64,000 nucleotides of DNA from Mesorhizobium sp. Root157 (GTDB lineage Bacteria; Pseudomonadota; Alphaproteobacteria; Rhizobiales; Rhizobiaceae). The stretch lies in assembly GCF_001427385.1 (NCBI RefSeq), contig NZ_LMGJ01000003.1, forward strand, positions 202,363 to 266,362, written 5' to 3'. The translations under genes and the position numbers were made by a program. Shown here piece after piece: positions 29,670 to 38,960 of the stretch (position 1 is its first letter; each line of letters starts with the position of its first letter). The notes below the pieces were generated by a model. That model was not told the origin of the DNA. It ran no database searches and saw nothing but the letters and a program-made list of their open reading frames with translations.

Positions 29670-29915
29670 ATGGCCGGCGGTTCCATACCCCATTTCCAAA
29701 ACGATCAAGGTCATGCGGCAATCGAGATCGGCGTGAAGGAGTTCATGTGCGTAGGTGCCAACCCGCCTTTTGACCATCCGCATGTGTTCCTCGACCTGGG
29801 TGCGGACAATGAAAAGGTATGCCCCTACTGCTCGACGCTGTATCGCTACAACGCCCATCTCGGGCCAACCGAAACACTGCCGCCAAATTGCGTCTACACT
29901 GATCGCGCTGCCTGA
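29670..29915 (+). CDS. Zinc-finger protein related to complex I subunit NDUFS6
   Basis: An 81-residue protein with a zf-CHCC domain: EFMCVGANPPFDHPHVFLDL followed by EKVCPYCSTLY. The ligand set Cys-His-Cys-Cys is that of the mitochondrial complex I accessory subunit NDUFS6, which has alphaproteobacterial homologues. The start has GAAGGAGACG upstream. It is divergent from ppk and followed 11 bp later by an unrelated monooxygenase. A role in NADH dehydrogenase assembly is inferred from the family. Confidence 0.85.
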   Translation: MAGGSIPHFQNDQGHAAIEIGVKEFMCVGANPPFDHPHVFLDLGADNEKVCPYCSTLYRYNAHLGPTETLPPNCVYTDRAA

Positions 29916-29926
29916 TTGCCACTCTC

Positions 29927-31156
29927 ATGGACGACGTACGGTCTCGACCGATCGTCATAGCAGGAGCCGGCATCGCGGGACTGACCGCGGCAATCGCCTT
30001 CGCCGAACGCGGCTTTGCAGTTCAGGTCTACGAACAGGCGCCACAGATCGAAGCATTCGGAGCTGGACTCCAGCTCTCTCCCAACGCGACGCACATCCTG
30101 CGCCAGTTCGACGTCCTCCCCGGCTTGCTGGCGACCGCGGTTCAGCCCCGCGCAGTCGAGTTGAAGGACGCGGCCACGCTTCGAAAACTCGCCACTGTCC
30201 CGCTGGGCGAAACAGCTGAACGGCGCTGGAATGCGCCCTATCTCGTCGTACATCGCGCCGACTTGCAGAGCGCCCTACTGGCTACAACATCCCGAAACGA
30301 CCGTATCCAACTCAACACGGGAGCGCGCATTACTGGTGTGAAGCGGCGGACAGACGGGATCGTCGCTTCGGTCGATATGAACGGGCAAAACTTGAGTGTC
30401 GGTACAGCGATGTTAATCGGGGCCGATGGTGTCTGGTCGGTGGTCCGAAAGTCGGTGCGAACAACGGATGGAAGCCGGTTTACCGGCGAATTGGCTTGGC
30501 GAACGACGATTGCGCTGGAAGATCATGCCGGCAAGCTTTTCTCTGCCGTTGGCAGGTCCGATTGCGTCACTACGTTCCTGCACGACCGCTTTCACTTGGT
30601 AGCATATCCGGTCAGCAAGGGAGCGCGGATCAACCTCGTCGCCTTCACCAAGGGCGAACAGATAGCAGAGAGCTGGTCGGGAAATGCCGATCTTGCCACT
30701 CTCAAACGAGCCATGCGCAGCACCTCACGTGGTCTCGTCGACCTAGTGGATGCATCCGGCCCGTGGACCGCATGGCCACTCCATAGCGTCGATCCACACG
30801 GAGCATGGACGGCACCGAATATCGCCCTCATTGGCGATGCCGCGCATGCAATGACGCCATTTGCGGCTCAGGGTGCCGCCATGGCAATCGAGGACGCAGC
30901 CTTGTTGGTCGAATTTGTTGCCGCTGGCGACAACCCGACGGCGTCGCTTGCCCAGTGGGAGCAGCAGCGCAAGGTGCGCGTCAGCAAGGTCGTTCGACGC
31001 GGCGCGCTCAACCACTTGGCATGGCATGCAGCCGGACCTGTTGCGCTGGCCCGCAACCTGTTCCTGAAACTGCGTTCGCCAGAAAGTCTCGCAACCGACC
31101 TGGACTGGCTCTATGGTTGGAAATTGCCGAGCACGAAGTCTACCCGCTTGGGCTGA
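29927..31156 (+). CDS. FAD-dependent monooxygenase (salicylate hydroxylase-like)
   Basis: A 409-residue class A flavoprotein monooxygenase. The Rossmann dinucleotide motif IVIAGAGIAGLTAAIAFAERG is at the N-terminus, the LIGADGVWSVVRK DG motif is near the middle, and IALIGDAAHAMTPFAAQG is the GD motif that binds the FAD ribityl chain. Relatives hydroxylate aromatic acids such as salicylate or 3-hydroxybenzoate with NAD(P)H and oxygen. There are no ring-cleavage genes nearby, so the substrate is unknown. It starts 11 bp after the zinc-finger gene and converges with aapP. Confidence 0.85.
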   Translation: MDDVRSRPIVIAGAGIAGLTAAIAFAERGFAVQVYEQAPQIEAFGAGLQLSPNATHILRQFDVLPGLLATAVQPRAVELKDAATLRKLATVPLGETAERRWNAPYLVVHRADLQSALLATTSRNDRIQLNTGARITGVKRRTDGIVASVDMNGQNLSVGTAMLIGADGVWSVVRKSVRTTDGSRFTGELAWRTTIALEDHAGKLFSAVGRSDCVTTFLHDRFHLVAYPVSKGARINLVAFTKGEQIAESWSGNADLATLKRAMRSTSRGLVDLVDASGPWTAWPLHSVDPHGAWTAPNIALIGDAAHAMTPFAAQGAAMAIEDAALLVEFVAAGDNPTASLAQWEQQRKVRVSKVVRRGALNHLAWHAAGPVALARNLFLKLRSPESLATDLDWLYGWKLPSTKSTRLG

Positions 31157-31212
31157 TGTCCCACTTGACCATCCGAAAGTACTCTTTCGATCCGGCGCTC
31201 TCATTCACAAAC

Positions 31213-31242
31213 AACAAAAAGCCCGGCCGCAGCGCGACCGGG
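31213..31242 (-). terminator. Terminator of the aap operon
   Basis: On the minus strand a 9-bp stem (CCCGGTCGC / GCGGCCGGG, one G-U pair) is followed by CTTTTTG, 23 bp after the aapP stop. The wobble pair favours the minus orientation. Confidence 0.7.
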
Positions 31243-31264
31243 TCATCTTGTCGGTATCGATCCG

Positions 31265-32068
31265 TCAGTGAAGGATCTGCGACAGGAACAGCTTCGTCCG
31301 CTCATGCCGCGGATGATCGAAGAATTCAGCCGGCGTGTTCTGCTCAACGATTTGGCCGGCGTCCATGAAAATCACCCGGTTGGCGACCTTGCGCGCGAAG
31401 CCCATCTCATGCGTCACGCACAGCATAGTCATGCCCTCTTCCGCGAGACCGACCATGGTTTCCAGAACCTCCTTGATCATCTCCGGGTCGAGCGCCGAGG
31501 TCGGCTCGTCGAACAGCATGATGCGCGGGTTCATGCACAGCGAGCGGGCGATCGCCACGCGCTGTTGCTGGCCGCCCGATAGCTGACCAGGATATTTGTG
31601 CGCCTGTTCTGGAATCTTGACGCGCTCGAGGAAGTGCATGGCGGCTTCCTCGGCCTGCTTCTTCGGAATTTTGCGCACCCAGATCGGCGCCAGCGTGCAA
31701 TTTTCCAAAATGGTCAGATGCGGAAACAGGTTGAAGTGCTGGAACACCATGCCGACCTCGCGGCGCACCTCATCGATCTTTTTAAGATCGTTGGTCAGTT
31801 CCTTGCCATCAACGATGATCTTGCCCTTCTGGTGCTCCTCCAGTCGGTTGATGCAGCGGATCATGGTCGACTTGCCGGAGCCCGAAGGCCCGCAGATAAC
31901 GATCCGTTCGCCGCGCATGACCTTCAGGTTGATGTCCTTCAGCACATGGAATTCGCCGTACCATTTGTGCATGCCGATGATCTCGATGGCCACATCGGTC
32001 GTGGACACCTGCATCTTGTTGGTGTTGACTTTGATTTCTTCCGCGCTGACCGCATTGTCGGTGGCCAT
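31265..32068 (-). CDS. aapP: General L-amino acid ABC transporter, ATP-binding protein
   Basis: A 267-residue ABC ATPase. Walker [10 protein letters not shown], the signature [15 protein letters not shown], Walker [16 protein letters not shown] and the H-loop [12 protein letters not shown] are all intact. It powers the AapJQMP broad-specificity amino-acid permease, first described in Rhizobium. GGGGA seven bases upstream sets the start at 32068. It is the last gene of the aapJ-Q-M-P operon, and a terminator follows. Confidence 0.94.
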   Translation of the reverse strand: MATDNAVSAEEIKVNTNKMQVSTTDVAIEIIGMHKWYGEFHVLKDINLKVMRGERIVICGPSGSGKSTMIRCINRLEEHQKGKIIVDGKELTNDLKKIDEVRREVGMVFQHFNLFPHLTILENCTLAPIWVRKIPKKQAEEAAMHFLERVKIPEQAHKYPGQLSGGQQQRVAIARSLCMNPRIMLFDEPTSALDPEMIKEVLETMVGLAEEGMTMLCVTHEMGFARKVANRVIFMDAGQIVEQNTPAEFFDHPRHERTKLFLSQILH

Positions 32069-32085
32069 AAGCCAATCCCCTTTGT

Positions 32086-33246
32086 CTAGCGTTTATGGCC
32101 GGTATCGAGCCGGCGTTCCATGTATTGGGAGTAACGCGACATTCCAAAACAAAACACCCAGAAGATCGCCGCGGCAAAGATATAGCCCGTCTTGGCGGTC
32201 TGCGGCGTTGCCCAGGTCGGGTCGCCCGAGATGTTCTGCTTGACCACTCCCAGCAAGTCGAACATCGAGATGATGAGGACGAGAGTGGTGTCCTTGAACA
32301 TGCCGATGAAGGTGTTGACGATACCCGGGATCACGAGCCGCAGAGCCTGCGGCATGATAATGAACCCCATCTTCTGCCAATAGCCCAGCCCGAGCGAATC
32401 CGCTCCCTCATACTGCCCCTTGGGAATGGCTTGCAACCCGCCTCGGACAACCTCGGCCATATAGGCGGAAGCAAACAGCGCCACACCGATGAGCGCTCGC
32501 AGCAGCTTATCGAAACTCATGCCTGGCGGCACGAACAGCGGCAGCATAAAACTGGCCATGAACAGCACCGTAACCAGCGGCACTCCGCGCACCGCTTCGA
32601 TGAAAATCACCGAAAGCAGTTTGACGATCGGCATTTTTGAACGTCGTCCAAGCGCCAGCAATATGCCAAGGGGCAAAGACACGATGATGCCGACGTAAGA
32701 GATGACCAACGTGACCATGAGGCCGCCCCACAGCGGGGTTTCGACATAGCGTAGCCCGAACCCTCCACCCACCAGCAGGAAGAAGGCCACGAACGGAAAC
32801 ACGCCGAAGAACAGGATGGCGTTGAGGCCCTTGTAAGGAGCACGAGGAATAAGAAGAGGCGCCAACAGGGCGATGAAGAGGATGCCAGTCAGGATAACCC
32901 GCCAGCGTTCATCAAGCGGGTAGCGGCCAAACATGAACTGGCCAAACCGTCCGCTCACGAAAGGCCAGCAGGCGCCAGACCAGCCTGCAGGAAGTTGGCC
33001 GCCCTGCTCCGTAGTCAGACATGCGGTCCGATCTGCACCTGTCCATATCGCATCGAAAAAAAGCCAGTTCAGTATTTGAGGCACTGCCCAGGCAAGCGCG
33101 AGCAGAGCCAACAGAGAAAATGCAGCGTCGACGGGCGTGGCGAACAAATTCTTGCGAAGCCACGCGCCTGCGCCGACTTGAGAGCGCGGCGCCGTCTCAG
33201 CCAAGGCCATTTCGGTGCGCACCCAGGACATATCATGCTCGTCCAT
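32086..33246 (-). CDS. aapM: General L-amino acid ABC transporter, permease AapM
   Basis: A 386-residue inner-membrane permease of the HisM/GlnP type. Several N-terminal helices precede the core domain, which has the EAA loop [22 protein letters not shown]. The ribosome site AAGGAG lies inside the end of aapQ (stop at 33250), which indicates translational coupling and supports the ATG at 33246; a Met five codons in is the alternative. It pairs with AapQ to form the channel. Confidence 0.93.
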   Translation of the reverse strand: MDEHDMSWVRTEMALAETAPRSQVGAGAWLRKNLFATPVDAAFSLLALLALAWAVPQILNWLFFDAIWTGADRTACLTTEQGGQLPAGWSGACWPFVSGRFGQFMFGRYPLDERWRVILTGILFIALLAPLLIPRAPYKGLNAILFFGVFPFVAFFLLVGGGFGLRYVETPLWGGLMVTLVISYVGIIVSLPLGILLALGRRSKMPIVKLLSVIFIEAVRGVPLVTVLFMASFMLPLFVPPGMSFDKLLRALIGVALFASAYMAEVVRGGLQAIPKGQYEGADSLGLGYWQKMGFIIMPQALRLVIPGIVNTFIGMFKDTTLVLIISMFDLLGVVKQNISGDPTWATPQTAKTGYIFAAAIFWVFCFGMSRYSQYMERRLDTGHKR

Positions 33247-33249
33247 GGA

Positions 33250-34434
33250 TCACCTCTCCTTCAAGGCCATCTTGGTGTTGAACCAATTCATGAAGAGCGA
33301 AGTGACGATGCTGATACCAAGATACACCACCATGAAGATGACGACCACTTCGATCGCCTGTCCGGTCTGGTTCAAGACAGTTCCCCCGATTGCATACAGG
33401 TCGGGGTAGCCGATAGCGACAGCGAGTGAGGAGTTCTTGGTCAGGTTGAGATACTGACTGGTCAGCGGCGGGATAATGATGCGCATGGCCTGCGGAATGA
33501 CGACCAGGCGTAAACCCAAATTCGAGCGCAAGCCAAGGGCGGAATAGGCTTCGGTCTGCCCCTTCGGTACGCCCATGATGCCGGCCCGCACGATCTCGGC
33601 GATGAAGGCAGCCGTGTAGAACGACAGCGCCAGATAGAGCGACAGAAACTCGGGTTTGACGTTCGTCCCGCCCGTCAGGTTGAAGGTGCCCTTCTGCGGA
33701 TAGTCGATCGAAACCGGGAGACCTGCCAGCAGGAATGCCAGCAGCGGGAGTCCGATGATCAGCAGAAGGCTTGTCAACAAGACCGGAAACTGTTGGCCGG
33801 TTGCCATCTGCCGAGCCTTGGCGCGGCGGGCCACATACCAACTCAGCACAATCCCCGCGATGAAGCCGGCAAGCACCAGCCCGGCTCCCGGCTCCCAAAC
33901 AAAGCGCGGGAAATAAAAGCCGCGGTTGTTCAGATATGACCCCAATGGCAGCGAGAGGCTGTCGCGAACGTTGGGCAAAAGCGCCAGCACGCCTTGGTAC
34001 CAGAACAGGATGACGAGCAGCGGCGGAATGTTGCGGAACAATTCCACATAAAAGGTTGCCAGCTTGCGTATCAGCCAGTTGTTCGACAAGCGCCCGACAC
34101 CCACGAGGAACCCGAGAATCGTAGCCGTTACGATACCGGCTGCGGCGACCGCAGCCGTATTCAGCACGCCGACCAAGAGCGCCCTACCGTAGGACGAATC
34201 TGAACTGTACTCGATCAGGCGATCGGAAATATCGAACCCAGCCCGTCCTCTCAGGAACGCAAAGCCCGTCGAAATGTTGGAGCGGCGCAGGTTCTCGATC
34301 GTATTGTCTACGATCCACCACACTCCCATAACCAGCAACGCGACCAGAACCACCTGGAAGACGATGCCGCGGACCTTGGGGTCGTAGATCAGAGATGCCC
34401 TGGCAGGCGCATCATGGATAGCCTCTTGTGCCAC
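33250..34434 (-). CDS. aapQ: General L-amino acid ABC transporter, permease AapQ
   Basis: A 394-residue permease with a long N-terminal extension (about 90 residues with one helix) before the core helices, as in other AapQ proteins. The EAA loop reads VIPQAMRIIIPPLTSQYLNL. The start is GTG at 34434, with GGGGAG five bases upstream. It is separated from aapJ by about 100 bp holding a strong hairpin, which probably lowers expression relative to the binding protein. Confidence 0.93.
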   Translation of the reverse strand: MAQEAIHDAPARASLIYDPKVRGIVFQVVLVALLVMGVWWIVDNTIENLRRSNISTGFAFLRGRAGFDISDRLIEYSSDSSYGRALLVGVLNTAAVAAAGIVTATILGFLVGVGRLSNNWLIRKLATFYVELFRNIPPLLVILFWYQGVLALLPNVRDSLSLPLGSYLNNRGFYFPRFVWEPGAGLVLAGFIAGIVLSWYVARRAKARQMATGQQFPVLLTSLLLIIGLPLLAFLLAGLPVSIDYPQKGTFNLTGGTNVKPEFLSLYLALSFYTAAFIAEIVRAGIMGVPKGQTEAYSALGLRSNLGLRLVVIPQAMRIIIPPLTSQYLNLTKNSSLAVAIGYPDLYAIGGTVLNQTGQAIEVVVIFMVVYLGISIVTSLFMNWFNTKMALKER

Positions 34435-34498
34435 ATAGCTCCCCTTACCGTCATTTCAGCCCGTGGCCGGTTTTTATTATGGCCCGACAGGCAAGAAA

Positions 34499-34522
34499 GG
34501 CCGGAGAGCGAACTCTCCGGCC
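34499..34522 (-). terminator. Intercistronic hairpin between aapJ and aapQ
   Basis: A perfect 10-bp stem, GGCCGGAGAG-CGAA-CTCTCCGGCC, lies just after the aapJ stop with no T-tract on the minus strand. Such hairpins stabilise the upstream mRNA and attenuate read-through, so that more binding protein than permease is made. Confidence 0.65.
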
Positions 34523-34532
34523 CAGCTTGGGA

Positions 34533-35561
34533 TCAACGAATTGGCATTCCGTATTGCAGGCCGCCCTTGGTCCACAAGGCATTGATACCGCGGGCAATCT
34601 TGAGCGGGCTTCCCGCGCCGACATTGCGCTCGAAGATTTCACCGTAGTTGCCCGTCGCCTTGACGATATTGACAACCCAGTCATTGCTCAGACCAAGGTC
34701 GGTACCAATCTTGGTTTCAGCCTCGGTACCCAGAAGGCGCTTGGTGTCGGGATTGTCGCTGCCCTTCATCTCCTCGACATTGGCCTGCGTTACGCCTGCC
34801 TCTTCGGTGTTCAGAAGCGCGTAGTAGGTCCACTTGACGATGTCGAACCACTTGTCATCGCCTTGGCGCACAGAAGGCCCAAGCGGCTCTTTGGAGATGA
34901 TCTCCGGCAGAACCACGTGATCGTCGGGGGCCGACATTTGCAGACGCACGGCATAAAGGCCGGACTGGTCGGTGGTGTAGGCGTCGCAACGGCCTGCGTC
35001 ATAAGCGGCGTTGGCTTCCTCGAACTTTTCGAACACGACCGGGTTGTACTCCATCTTGTTCGCCTTGAAGTAGTCGGCGAGATTGAGTTCGGTCGTCGTG
35101 CCGGCCTGCACGCAGATCGCGGCGCCCGAGAGCTGGAGGGCGGAATTCACGCCGGGCAGCTTCTTCGCGTTGATCATGAAGCCCTGACCGTCATAGTAGG
35201 TCACGCCGGCAAAATTCAGACCGAGCGCCGTATCGCGATTGATGGTCCAGGTCGTGTTGCGGGACAGAATGTCGATTTCACCCGACTGAAGCGCGGTGAA
35301 GCGATCCTTCGCGCTCAGGCCGGTGAACTTGACCTTGGTGCCATCGCCAAAAACAGCCGCTGCGACCGCGCGACAGAAATCGACGTCGAGACCCGTCCAT
35401 TCGCCTTTGTCGTTGGGCGCGGAGAATCCGGCAAGACCCGAGTTGACACCGCACTGAACGAAACCCTTCGCCTTGACATCGTCGAGTGTATCAGCGGACG
35501 CCGCAGTGGCGACAAAGCCGAAGGCGGCCGCGCTCAAGATACCCATTGCCAGTTGTTTCAT
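34533..35561 (-). CDS. aapJ: General L-amino acid ABC transporter, substrate-binding protein
   Basis: A 342-residue periplasmic binding protein. Residues 1-23 form a signal peptide (ASA-D cleavage), and the mature part starts DTLDDVKAKGFVQCGVN and contains FSAPNDKGEWTGLDVDFCRA, the family 3 solute-binding pattern. It captures many L-amino acids for the AapQMP channel. The start at 35561 is set by the signal peptide; the 33-codon upstream extension is rejected. It is divergent from metC across 447 bp. That gap shows no gene; it is expected to hold both promoters but I could not assign them with confidence. Confidence 0.95.
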   Translation of the reverse strand: MKQLAMGILSAAAFGFVATAASADTLDDVKAKGFVQCGVNSGLAGFSAPNDKGEWTGLDVDFCRAVAAAVFGDGTKVKFTGLSAKDRFTALQSGEIDILSRNTTWTINRDTALGLNFAGVTYYDGQGFMINAKKLPGVNSALQLSGAAICVQAGTTTELNLADYFKANKMEYNPVVFEKFEEANAAYDAGRCDAYTTDQSGLYAVRLQMSAPDDHVVLPEIISKEPLGPSVRQGDDKWFDIVKWTYYALLNTEEAGVTQANVEEMKGSDNPDTKRLLGTEAETKIGTDLGLSNDWVVNIVKATGNYGEIFERNVGAGSPLKIARGINALWTKGGLQYGMPIR

Positions 35562-36008
35562 AACCCACAAACCCTTTTCTGTTATTCGGGACACTGCCCT
35601 ATTTTTCGTGCGAACGAGGCTCCCTGTCCCGGCCCACTTCCGGTACATGGCATCAAGCAAGATTGACGCGTAGCCTTTCTCCCATTCACAAACTGCATCG
35701 AAGGCGATTATTTCTGTGAGGTCAAGAAAAATGACGGAAAGCCGACGGGTTTCGACCTCTAATATGACAAGTCATTGAAATACCGGGACATCCGACTGAC
35801 GAATATAGTTTTGCTCGACCGTATCTCTACCCACCACGGGTTGATCGGACCGGCCTCAAGCAACCTTCCCATACGGAATACAATTCGGGCCAAAGGCCGC
35901 GCCGACCAGATTTGGCCCATCAAATCCGACGCCCTGTCAGCCCGGTGTCGGTTGCACCCTTGGCGCCCGCACTCTATGCGTTGAGCTTTCCCTCAGGTGG
36001 TTGAGACA

Positions 36009-37178
36009 ATGGCAAAAAACGACAAGACGTTGGGTATCAACACGCGGCTTGCCCATTGCGGCACTGACCCGCGCGACTATCATGGTTTTGTCAACCCGCC
36101 CGTTGTCCACGCCTCGACGGTGCTCTTCCCCGACGCCGCGACGCTGGCAGGCCGGGCGCAAAAATACACCTATGGCACCCGCGGCACACCAACAACGGAC
36201 GCGCTCGCCCTGGCCATCGACGATCTCGAAGGTTCGGCAGGCACCGTTCTGGTGCCATCCGGCCTCGCAGCCGTGACTGTCCCGCTGCTGGCCTTTGCCG
36301 AAGCGGGCCGGCACATCTTGATCGTCGATTCGGTCTATCATCCGACGCGCCACTTTGCCGACACCATGCTCAAACGACTCGGCATGGAAGTCGACTACTA
36401 TAATCCCCACATCGGCGCCGGAATTGCCGCATTGATCAAGCCGAACACCAGCATCGTGTTCACCGAATCACCTGCTTCCAACACATTCGAGGTGCAGGAC
36501 ATTCCCGCGATCGCTAAGGCAGCGCACGCTGCCGGCGCGATCGTCATGATGGACAACACCTGGGCGACACCGCTCTATTTCAAGCCGTTGGACTACGGCG
36601 TCGACATCTCCATCCACGCGGCAACGAAATATCCGGGAGGTCATTCCGACGTCCTGCTCGGAACCGTTTCGGCAAACGAGGCCTGCTGGCCTCGGCTTCA
36701 CGACGCTTTCATCACGCTCGGCTGTTGCGCCGGGCCCGACGACGTTTACCAGGTGCTGCGCGGCTTGCGCACAATGGGCGTACGGCTGGACCATCATCAG
36801 CGAAGCGCGTTGGCCATAGCGCAGTGGCTTGAAGAGCAGAGCGGCGTATCTCGCGTTCTGCATCCGGCGCTGGCAAGCCATCCGGACCACAACTTGTGGA
36901 AACGCGATTTCTGCGGCTCGAGCGGCATCTTTTCCGTTGTGCTTGCCAATGGCGGCCAACGCCAATCGCACGCTTTCCTCGACTCCTTGCAGATTTTCGG
37001 CCTCGGCTATTCCTGGGGCGGTTATGAAAGCCTTGCCGTACCGGTCTTCCTTGGTGACCGGGTCGTCGCCAAAGGCCCTTATGAAGGGCCTGTAATCCGC
37101 CTGCAGATCGGTCTTGAGGACATCGAAGACCTGAAGACAGACATCCTTCGTGGCCTCAAGGCAGCAGCCGCGGCCTGA
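36009..37178 (+). CDS. metC: Cystathionine beta-lyase
   Basis: A 389-residue PLP enzyme of the Cys/Met metabolism family that cleaves cystathionine to homocysteine, pyruvate and ammonia. The PLP Lys lies in SIHAATKYPGGHSDVLLG; upstream are YTYGTRGTPTTDAL and VMMDNTWATPLYF. AGGTGG is nine bases before ATG 36009; an upstream GTG (35997) is less likely. It is divergent from aapJ, a linkage also known in other rhizobia. Related gamma-synthases are not fully excluded, but the sequence fits cystathionine beta-lyase best. Confidence 0.92.
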   Translation: MAKNDKTLGINTRLAHCGTDPRDYHGFVNPPVVHASTVLFPDAATLAGRAQKYTYGTRGTPTTDALALAIDDLEGSAGTVLVPSGLAAVTVPLLAFAEAGRHILIVDSVYHPTRHFADTMLKRLGMEVDYYNPHIGAGIAALIKPNTSIVFTESPASNTFEVQDIPAIAKAAHAAGAIVMMDNTWATPLYFKPLDYGVDISIHAATKYPGGHSDVLLGTVSANEACWPRLHDAFITLGCCAGPDDVYQVLRGLRTMGVRLDHHQRSALAIAQWLEEQSGVSRVLHPALASHPDHNLWKRDFCGSSGIFSVVLANGGQRQSHAFLDSLQIFGLGYSWGGYESLAVPVFLGDRVVAKGPYEGPVIRLQIGLEDIEDLKTDILRGLKAAAAA

Positions 37179-37189
37179 CATTGGTCTCC

Positions 37190-37639
37190 TCACGGGTGAC
37201 CACTGCCCATTTGTTTGCGCCAACGCAAAGAACAGTCCTCCGCCGGCGGTATCAGGAAGGAGCGATACCGATTCCGGGCGTCGAAGGACAGGAACATGGC
37301 CGATCGTAAGGCAAAGACACCGTCAGTGATCACCACAGCCGAAGCCGCCAGCGGCGCCGAATCTGGGAACACGCTTCTGCCAATGCTGATCAGTGGCCTT
37401 ATCCTGATCGTTATCGGTGCCATCGTGCTGATGGCCTTCGTCTGAGCCACAAGACGGGCGACAAAAGCCAGGCAGACGCACAGGCCGGACAGACCGGCGA
37501 AGATCATCGGGGGAACGGGCAGGATGCCGTCGAGAAGCGGCAACGCCACTTCAAGCCCGGACAGGATGCCGGCAAGGATCATTAGGCGGATGCACCACAT
37601 ATAGCGGAGCACCCGGCACCAGTCAGGTATCAGTTTCAT
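37190..37639 (-). pseudogene. Phage holin-like (DUF7940-type) fragment running into unrelated sequence
   Basis: The first 68 residues (37436-37639) look like the short Rhizobiales prophage membrane protein annotated as DUF7940/holin-like: MKLIPDWCRVLRYMW, then LAGILSGLEVALPLL and FVARLVAQTK. Such proteins normally end there. Here the frame has no stop and continues antisense through the neighbouring small gene, ending at 37190, which suggests a deletion fused the phage gene to chromosomal DNA. Assignment is from memory of the family, not a search. Confidence 0.45.
37296..37445 (+). CDS. Small single-helix membrane protein (49 aa)
   Basis: A 49-residue protein with a polar N-terminus (MADRKAKTPSVITTAEAA) and one C-terminal transmembrane helix (LISGLILIVIGAIVLMAFV). 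AGGACAGGA just upstream supports ATG 37296. I do not recognise the family. It lies 117 bp after metC on the same strand and just before the prophage scar. Confidence 0.5.
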   Translation: MADRKAKTPSVITTAEAASGAESGNTLLPMLISGLILIVIGAIVLMAFV

Positions 37640-38144
37640 GGGTTTCCTCGTGCAAAGCCGTCATGAGCGGCAGGGTGCAGCCCAACTTTGGAATAGATTG
37701 TCCGGGTCTATCGGCAGGTCTACGCTTTTTGGGCGGTCAGACAGGGGCCGTGCAGGGCGCGACGTTACTAGCCCCCCATGTGCGCCGAATCCTGTCTCAG
37801 ATGCGATTGCCTATCGAAGGCTCGACGTGCTATCGGCGCGGCTCGTGAAGAAGCACGTCAATCCGTCCTTTGTTTGAGAGTGCTGTAGCGCGCAAATCGT
37901 CGCCAGAGACGATCCAGTGCCAGTCGTAAGGGCGCGCCCGGTTGCATATCGAGGGCGTCACGTTCCACGACTTGCGAGGGACCTTCATCACCGAGCGAGC
38001 GCGGGAAGATTGAGCGTAGAGAATATCGCGAAGATATCCGGCCACTCGATTTCCGAGATCAAATCAATTCTGGAAAAACACTACCTGGCTGACGATCAGG
38101 GCGCCAGCGATGCGGTCATTATCCGCATGGAAAAGAATTCATGA
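37446..38144. mobile_element. Decayed prophage remnant next to tRNA-Arg
   Basis: Between metC and tRNA-Arg lie only phage traces: the holin-like fragment on the minus strand (to 37639), non-coding DNA (37640-37910), and the C-terminus of a tyrosine recombinase (about 37940-38144). Tyrosine-recombinase phages typically integrate at tRNA 3' ends, and the 3' end of tRNA-Arg (38231) faces this scar. I could not find the second att copy. Confidence 0.55.
37942..38144 (+). pseudogene. Frameshifted C-terminal remnant of a tyrosine recombinase (integrase)
   Basis: One frame encodes HIEGVTFHDLRGTFITERA, with the integrase box HDLRG; about 55 bases later a different frame continues AGRLSVENIAKISGHSISEI and ILEKHYLADD, with the second catalytic His of the GHS motif. 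A frameshift near 38000 separates the two halves, and the N-terminal three quarters and the catalytic Tyr region cannot be recognised. It is an inactive phage integrase tail beside its likely tRNA attachment site. Confidence 0.65.
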
Positions 38145-38230
38145 GGAACAAAAAATGTAAACCACACTGTAAACGGCCGAAAATGATGGCTTTTCGCCGT
38201 CGGATATGATAGCTAAGCTATTGAAAGATT

Positions 38231-38307
38231 TGGCGATCCCGGCAGGATTCGAACCTGCGACCATCGGCTTAGAAGGCCGGTGCTCTATCCAACTGAGCTA
38301 CGGGACC
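38231..38307 (-). tRNA. tRNA-Arg (anticodon TCT)
   Basis: A complete cloverleaf on the minus strand: acceptor GGTCCCG / CGGGATC with discriminator G and encoded CCA, D arm AGCTCAGTTGGATAGAGCA, anticodon loop CTTCTAA and TpsiC arm GGTTCGAATCC. It is 77 nt including CCA. A prophage remnant borders its 3' side. Confidence 0.95.
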
Positions 38308-38351
38308 GCTAGCCACTGCCGTAACGGCAAGCGGCGATTCTCAGTTTCCCC

Positions 38352-38657
38352 TCAATGGGTCCAAGGTGTGTGGCGGTCATAGCGGAAATTGTCGGAATAG
38401 GAAATCTGCCGACGTTTCGGTTCCTTCGGCTCTTCAACCCGATAGGACAGTCCCTGTCCTTCCGCATAGGCAACTGCCTCTTCCCGCGTTTCGAATGAAA
38501 GCCTGATCTGGCTTTTCATGTCGCCGGACGTCGTATAGCCCATCAAGGGATCAATTTTGCGCGGCTGCTCCGGATCGAATTCCAACACCCAGTAACCGGT
38601 TTTGCTTTTCCCGGACTGCATGGCGGTCTTTGCGGGGCTGAAAATGCGCGCGGACAT
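38352..38657 (-). CDS. ETC complex I subunit family protein (NDUFS4-like)
   Basis: A 101-residue protein with the conserved NDUFS4 (18-kDa/AQDQ subunit) pattern: ARIFSPAKTAMQSGKSKTGYWVLEF, then PLMGYTTSGDMKSQIRLSFETREEAVAYAE and YSDNFRYDRHTPWTH. Alphaproteobacterial complex I carries this accessory subunit at its peripheral arm. GAGGG five bases upstream sets the ATG at 38657. It lies between two tRNA genes on its own. Confidence 0.9.
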   Translation of the reverse strand: MSARIFSPAKTAMQSGKSKTGYWVLEFDPEQPRKIDPLMGYTTSGDMKSQIRLSFETREEAVAYAEGQGLSYRVEEPKEPKRRQISYSDNFRYDRHTPWTH

Positions 38658-38789
38658 GAAAACCCTCGTTGCTGCTTCGGCGCTTGCCGTTCTTGCGATT
38701 TGCTTACTGTGCAATACGCATCACGGCAAGGGGATCTGCTTTTTTGCACTTGCCATGCCACGCCTAAATCAATAGGCAACACACGGCCT

Positions 38790-38866
38790 CGGAGTGTAGC
38801 GCAGCCTGGTAGCGCACCTGATTTGGGATCAGGGGGTCGCAGGTTCGAGTCCTGCCACTCCGACCA
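38790..38866 (+). tRNA. tRNA-Pro (anticodon TGG)
   Basis: A complete cloverleaf: acceptor CGGAGTG / CACTCCG with discriminator A and encoded CCA, anticodon loop TTTGGGA and TpsiC arm GGTTCGAGTCC. It is 77 nt including CCA. Confidence 0.95.
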
Positions 38867-38960
38867 AGACTTCTCGAAAGTCGCATGTGCCGTTTGCCGA
38901 TTTTCTATCGAGAGACAGCATCGAAATCCAAATCTTACAGCGCTTGTCGTCCAACCGATC

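Noticed and set aside
27283..29736. An 800-codon open frame antisense to ppk
   Set aside because: Shadow of ppk codon bias; no ribosome site and no family pattern.
35562..36008. Possible SAM-type riboswitch upstream of metC
   Set aside because: I looked for the conserved SAM-II core in the divergent aapJ-metC region and did not find it.
37830..38045. Minus-strand open frame overlapping the integrase remnant
   Set aside because: The plus strand carries recognisable integrase motifs; the minus frame shows no family pattern.
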